64,000 bases of DNA. Source: an uncultured Lachnospiraceae bacterium (GTDB lineage Bacteria > Bacillota > Clostridia > Lachnospirales > Lachnospiraceae). A program made the position numbers and the translations under genes. Below the pieces are notes generated by a model. It searched no databases and had not been told where the DNA came from. It saw only the letters and a list, made by a program, of their open reading frames with translations. Shown here piece by piece: positions 61,191-64,000 of the stretch. Location: NCBI GenBank assembly GCA_910588815.1, contig CAJUQY010000007.1, positions 1 to 64,000 on the forward strand, read 5' to 3'. Positions within the stretch are counted from its first letter, which is position 1, and each line of letters starts with the position of its first letter.

Positions 61191-62213
61191 ATGGAGCGGG
61201 AGAAAATTCGTAAAGACGTGACAATCAAAGATGTGGCAAGGCGGGCCGGCGTAGCGATTTCTACCGTGTCCAGGGTATTAAACGGTCTGGACAAGGTCAG
61301 CGAGAAAACAGAAAAAAAAGTGCGGGAGGCCGTAGCGGAGCTGGGATACGTGCAGAACGCCCTGGCGGTCTCCATGGTGACCGGACAGACAAAGACTATT
61401 TTGATGGTGGTGCCGGATTTTACCAATGATTTCAACGGTTCGGTGATCCAGGGGGCGGAGGAATATCTGAAGGCCAGGGGCTATACCATGCTGATTTCAT
61501 CCACCAGGGATTTTGGGGAAGCTGATTTTGAAAATCTGTACCGGAGGTTTTCCGGTCTGGCCGACGGAATCTTAGTCGTGCAGGGGAGTCCCGACCGGAT
61601 GGATTACGCCAGGTGGGAAAAGCCGCTGGTGCTGGTCGATGCCTACAGGCCCCAGGAGGATTATTACACTGTCGAGATTGACAATGAGAGGGGAACCTTT
61701 CTTCTGACGGAAGAATTGATCAGAAACGGCCACAGGCGGATCGGGCTCATCGGCGGCCTTTCGGGGGCATCCGCCAGCGGAAGACGGGTGGCCGGGTATC
61801 ACTTGGCCATGGAGCAGTACGGCATCCCGGTGGACCGGCGGCTTATGGCACCCGGAAGCCATTTTGAGGAGACGGGAAGCAGGGGTATGGCGGCGTTTCT
61901 TTCTCTGCCGGAATATATCCGTCCGACCGCGGTGGTGGCCGTTAATAATTTGACCTGCATCGGCTGCATGAAGGCGCTCTCTGAGCGGGGGATGCGTGCC
62001 GGCAGGGAGATTTCCCTGGCGGCTTTTGACGACCATCTGCTGGCCCGCTACTCTGTGCCGGGCGTGACGGTCCTTGAGCGGCCCACCATCGAGATGGGGA
62101 GGGAGGGGGCGAGGCGGCTTCTTGCTCTTCTTTCCGGAGAGCGGCCGGAGAAAAAGCGGCTGGTTATGGAGAGCAGGCTCATTCGGAGAGGGTCGGTTGC
62201 AAATTTGCTTTAA
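61191..62213 (+). CDS. LacI family regulator of the ribokinase operon
   Basis: A 340-residue repressor. The N-terminal helix-turn-helix reads VTIKDVARRAGVAISTVSRVLNG, with the hinge ENAL-type AVAELGYVQNALA, followed by a periplasmic-binding-like effector domain (ILMVVPDFTNDFNGSVI, NGHRRIGLIGG, AAFDDHLLARYSVPGVT). It diverges from rbsK and probably binds the palindrome between them, and so itself. Confidence 0.92.
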   Translation: MEREKIRKDVTIKDVARRAGVAISTVSRVLNGLDKVSEKTEKKVREAVAELGYVQNALAVSMVTGQTKTILMVVPDFTNDFNGSVIQGAEEYLKARGYTMLISSTRDFGEADFENLYRRFSGLADGILVVQGSPDRMDYARWEKPLVLVDAYRPQEDYYTVEIDNERGTFLLTEELIRNGHRRIGLIGGLSGASASGRRVAGYHLAMEQYGIPVDRRLMAPGSHFEETGSRGMAAFLSLPEYIRPTAVVAVNNLTCIGCMKALSERGMRAGREISLAAFDDHLLARYSVPGVTVLERPTIEMGREGARRLLALLSGERPEKKRLVMESRLIRRGSVANLL

Positions 62214-62238
62214 ATCCATAAACTCCGGGAGATTTTCC

Positions 62239-62267
62239 TTGCCCCGGCTCCCCGTTTATTATATAAT
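62239..62267 (+). promoter_or_regulatory. promoter of pfk
   Basis: TTGCCC (62239-62244) and TATAAT (62262-62267) with 17-base spacing, 63 bases before the start. Confidence 0.7.
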
Positions 62268-62330
62268 AGAAGTAATTCACAGGCGAAAAAGCCCGGAGAA
62301 AAATATGCGGCAGAGGGAGGCGTTTCAATT

Positions 62331-63452
62331 ATGTTGAGAATAGGGATGTTGACAAGCGGCGGGGACTGCCAGAGCTTGAATGCGGTTATGCGGGGCGTGG
62401 CGAAGGCGCTGTACCAGATGTACGATGATGTGGAGATTATCGGTTTCAAGGATGGTTACAAGGGTCTGATCTATATGAATTACCAGATCATGCAGCCCTG
62501 GGATTTTTCAGGGATCCTGACACAGGGCGGTACGATCCTCGGCACCTCCAGACAGCCCTTCAAGCTGATGCGGGTCCATGATGAGAACGATTTGGACAAG
62601 GTTGAGGCAATGAAGCATACCTACAGGCAGCTGCGCCTGGAATGCCTGGTTATACTTGGCGGAAACGGCAGCCAGAAGACGGCGAATCTGCTCAGGGAGG
62701 AGGGCCTTAACGTCATCGGCCTGCCTAAGACCATTGACAATGACCTTTGGGGCACCGATATGACATTCGGCTTTCAGAGCGCGGTTGATATTGCCACCAA
62801 CGCCATTGACTGCATCCATACCACGGCTGCATCCCACAGCCGGGTGTTCATGATTGAGATTATGGGCCACGGGGCCGGCTGGCTGACGTTGAATGCCGGT
62901 ATGGCCGGAGGCGCCGACATTATTCTGATCCCGGAGATTCCCTATGATATCAATTCCGTCATCGGAGCATTGAAAAAGAGGGAGAAAGAAGGGAAATTTT
63001 TCTCCATCATCGCGGTGGCGGAGGGCGCGATCTCCAAAGAGGATGCGAAACTCACCAAAAAAGAGCTGAAAAAAAAGAGGGAAAAGGCGAAAAAGGACGG
63101 AAAGCCGGTTTACCCTTCTGTTGCCTATGAGATCGGCGCACAGATCGAAGAGGCGTGCGGGATTGAAGTCCGCGTGACGGTTCCCGGGCACATGCAGAGA
63201 GGCGGCGTCCCCTGTGCGTACGACAGAGTGCTCTCTTCCCGCTTGGGCGCGGCGGCGGCCAAGATGATCAGCAAGAAGCAGTACGGCTATATGGTGGCGG
63301 TCAAGAGCCGTGAGATTTCCAAGACTCCTCTGGAAGAGGTGGCGGGAAAGTTAAAGACGGTTCCCCCCGAATCGACCATTATCGGAGAGGCAAGGCTTCT
63401 GGGGATCAGCTTCGGCGACGAGCCTTACGAGGAGAATGGCAAGAAGAAATAA
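62331..63452 (+). CDS. 6-phosphofructokinase with non-canonical signature
   Basis: A 373-residue PfkA-fold enzyme phosphorylating fructose 6-phosphate. The start LTSGGDCQSLNAV replaces the usual GGDxPGxNA. The donor-site loop is LGGNGSQ, with Asn where ATP enzymes have Asp (GGDGS). The catalytic stretch is PKTIDNDLWGTD, whose Lys is typical of PPi-dependent and group III enzymes, not of E. coli PfkA (PGTIDND). The phosphoryl donor is therefore uncertain. A basic insertion (LTKKELKKKREKAKKDGK) is also unusual. Confidence 0.85.
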   Translation: MLRIGMLTSGGDCQSLNAVMRGVAKALYQMYDDVEIIGFKDGYKGLIYMNYQIMQPWDFSGILTQGGTILGTSRQPFKLMRVHDENDLDKVEAMKHTYRQLRLECLVILGGNGSQKTANLLREEGLNVIGLPKTIDNDLWGTDMTFGFQSAVDIATNAIDCIHTTAASHSRVFMIEIMGHGAGWLTLNAGMAGGADIILIPEIPYDINSVIGALKKREKEGKFFSIIAVAEGAISKEDAKLTKKELKKKREKAKKDGKPVYPSVAYEIGAQIEEACGIEVRVTVPGHMQRGGVPCAYDRVLSSRLGAAAAKMISKKQYGYMVAVKSREISKTPLEEVAGKLKTVPPESTIIGEARLLGISFGDEPYEENGKKK

Positions 63453-63456
63453 TCGT

Positions 63457-63483
63457 CGTATAGGCAGCGAAGTTTCCTATAGG
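63457..63483. repeat. CGTATAGG palindrome, copy 2
   Basis: CGTATAGG, 11 bases, CCTATAGG. It has the same plan as 53462-53488, with one mismatch in the stem. Confidence 0.55.
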
Positions 63484-63495
63484 ACAAAAAAGGCA

Positions 63496-63519
63496 GGGCG
63501 GGCCGGAGAAGGCCCGCCC
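63496..63519 (+). terminator. GC-rich hairpin after pfk
   Basis: GGGCGGGCC and GGCCCGCCC form a perfect 9-bp stem with loop GGAGAA, followed by GCTCTTT. It is a probable terminator with a weak T-run. Confidence 0.6.
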
Positions 63520-63525
63520 GCTCTT

Positions 63526-63650
63526 TGCGTGCACAGGCCCGTGCAGAGGAAACATGCCGCTGAAGTGGCGCACGGGCCGCACGGCGAGTAGGGGAAAACA
63601 CTTCTTCCCTACTCGATTGCAGGGGCCTCGGAGGGAAAAGGTGCCCCTGC
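63526..63650 (+). ncRNA. three-hairpin structured leader before dnaX
   Basis: GGCCCGTGC (63536-63544) pairs with GCACGGGCC (63570-63578) around an inner GCC/GGC stem. CGAGTAGGG (63595-63603) pairs with CCCTACTCG (63617-63625 region). GCAGGGGC (63619-63626) pairs with GCCCCTGC (63643-63650) and so competes with the second hairpin. The first part resembles the leader element at 1428 and 19703. It is not an SRP RNA: the GGAAGCAGC-type core is absent. Confidence 0.4.
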
Positions 63651-63684
63651 CCGATTCGGTTTTTGTGTAGAGAGAGAGATAGAG

Positions 63685-64000
63685 ATGGCATACACGGCAC
63701 TGTACAGAAAATGGAGGCCCGGGACGTTTGAAGACGTGAAGGGCCAGGATCATATTGTGACAACTCTGAAAAATCAGATCCGCACCGGGCGGATCGGACA
63801 TGCGTATCTGTTCTGCGGGACTCGAGGCACGGGGAAGACTACCATTGCCAAAATTTTTGCGAGGGTGGTCAACTGTGAGCAGCCAAGGGACGGAAATCCC
63901 TGCGGGGAGTGTGCTGCCTGCCGTTCCATTCTCGCCGGAAATTCGGTCAATGTGGTGGAGATCGACGCCGCTTCCAACAATGGCGTGGACAATATCCGGG
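63685..64000 (+). CDS. dnaX: DNA polymerase III subunit gamma/tau (5' part)
   Basis: Only the first 105 codons lie in the window. They show the clamp-loader AAA+ start MAYTALYRKWRPGTFEDVKGQ, Walker A LFCGTRGTGKTTIAK, the zinc cysteines in CEQPRDGNPCGECAACRS and the DAASNNGVDNIR motif. It loads the beta clamp at replication forks. The ribosome-binding site is weak (AGAGAGAGATAGAG), and a structured region lies upstream. Confidence 0.95.
   Translation, partial: MAYTALYRKWRPGTFEDVKGQDHIVTTLKNQIRTGRIGHAYLFCGTRGTGKTTIAKIFARVVNCEQPRDGNPCGECAACRSILAGNSVNVVEIDAASNNGVDNIR

Noticed and set aside
63526..63650. SRP (4.5S) RNA upstream of dnaX
   Set aside because: The position fits, but the conserved GGAAGCAGC-type core and long rod-like fold are missing.

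Overview
The window looks like a chromosomal segment of a moderately GC-rich, anaerobic, spore-forming Firmicute of the Clostridia, most likely Lachnospiraceae. The evidence is gene content: a SCIFF ranthipeptide with its radical SAM maturase, a fused SecDF, ChW repeats on a secreted glycanase, DUF3794/LysM and CotJB-like spore-associated proteins, a PrcB-type lipoprotein, DUF1858, TSCPD and TIGR04086 proteins, and a clostridial Tad/Flp pilus locus. The taxonomic call is inference. No rRNA, tRNA, CRISPR array, insertion sequence or prophage was seen.

Layout, left half. Positions 1-540 hold gene debris, then a DUF3786 gene. From 1.2 to 7.9 kb a promoter, TPP riboswitch and terminator precede an eight-gene thiamin operon (thiS-F-G-H, a TenI-like gene, thiE, thiD, thiC). 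An ABC exporter follows (8.0-10.4 kb), then a broken hipBA-like pair, a secreted GH5 glucanase with six ChW repeats, and the SCIFF/secDF/tgt/yajC block (13.5-19.5 kb). A riboswitch-like leader, best matched to the ZTP (pfl) class, controls a DUF1576 membrane protein (19.6-21.1 kb). Next come DUF1858, an M18 aminopeptidase, two tiny genes, a CtpE-like P-type ATPase, a FabT-like MarR regulator, a leftward glycogen branching enzyme/alpha-amylase pair, and a leftward D-aminoacylase/serine hydrolase/DUF2508 group.

Layout, right half. A strong promoter at 34.03 kb opens an apparent 11 kb Tad/Flp pilus operon (34.1-45.0 kb): two prepilin peptidases, TadZ-, TadA-, TadB- and TadC-like machinery, a Flp1 pilin, a DUF5702 protein, two TadE-like pseudopilins, a DUF6382-FHA protein and a rhomboid protease. 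After it come a histidine kinase, ssb, a HIT protein, murG, mtnN, pgi, several hypothetical membrane or coiled-coil proteins, a C39-like peptidase with tadA, a PrcB lipoprotein, a DUF3794-LysM protein, a GIY-YIG protein and a hemolysin III protein. A leftward rbsK/SIS/rbsD-type operon faces a LacI regulator, followed by pfk and the start of dnaX, which runs off the window.

Most interesting items: the ZTP-like leader in front of DUF1576; a GC-rich element of about 45 bp shared by two riboswitch leaders just after their terminators, with a related structured stretch before dnaX; the gene make-up of the Tad locus (FHA, rhomboid, a TadC with a large extra domain, a TadE with duplicated Cys repeats); an unexplained structured intergenic region at 57.6-57.8 kb; and a phosphofructokinase with a non-canonical active-site signature.
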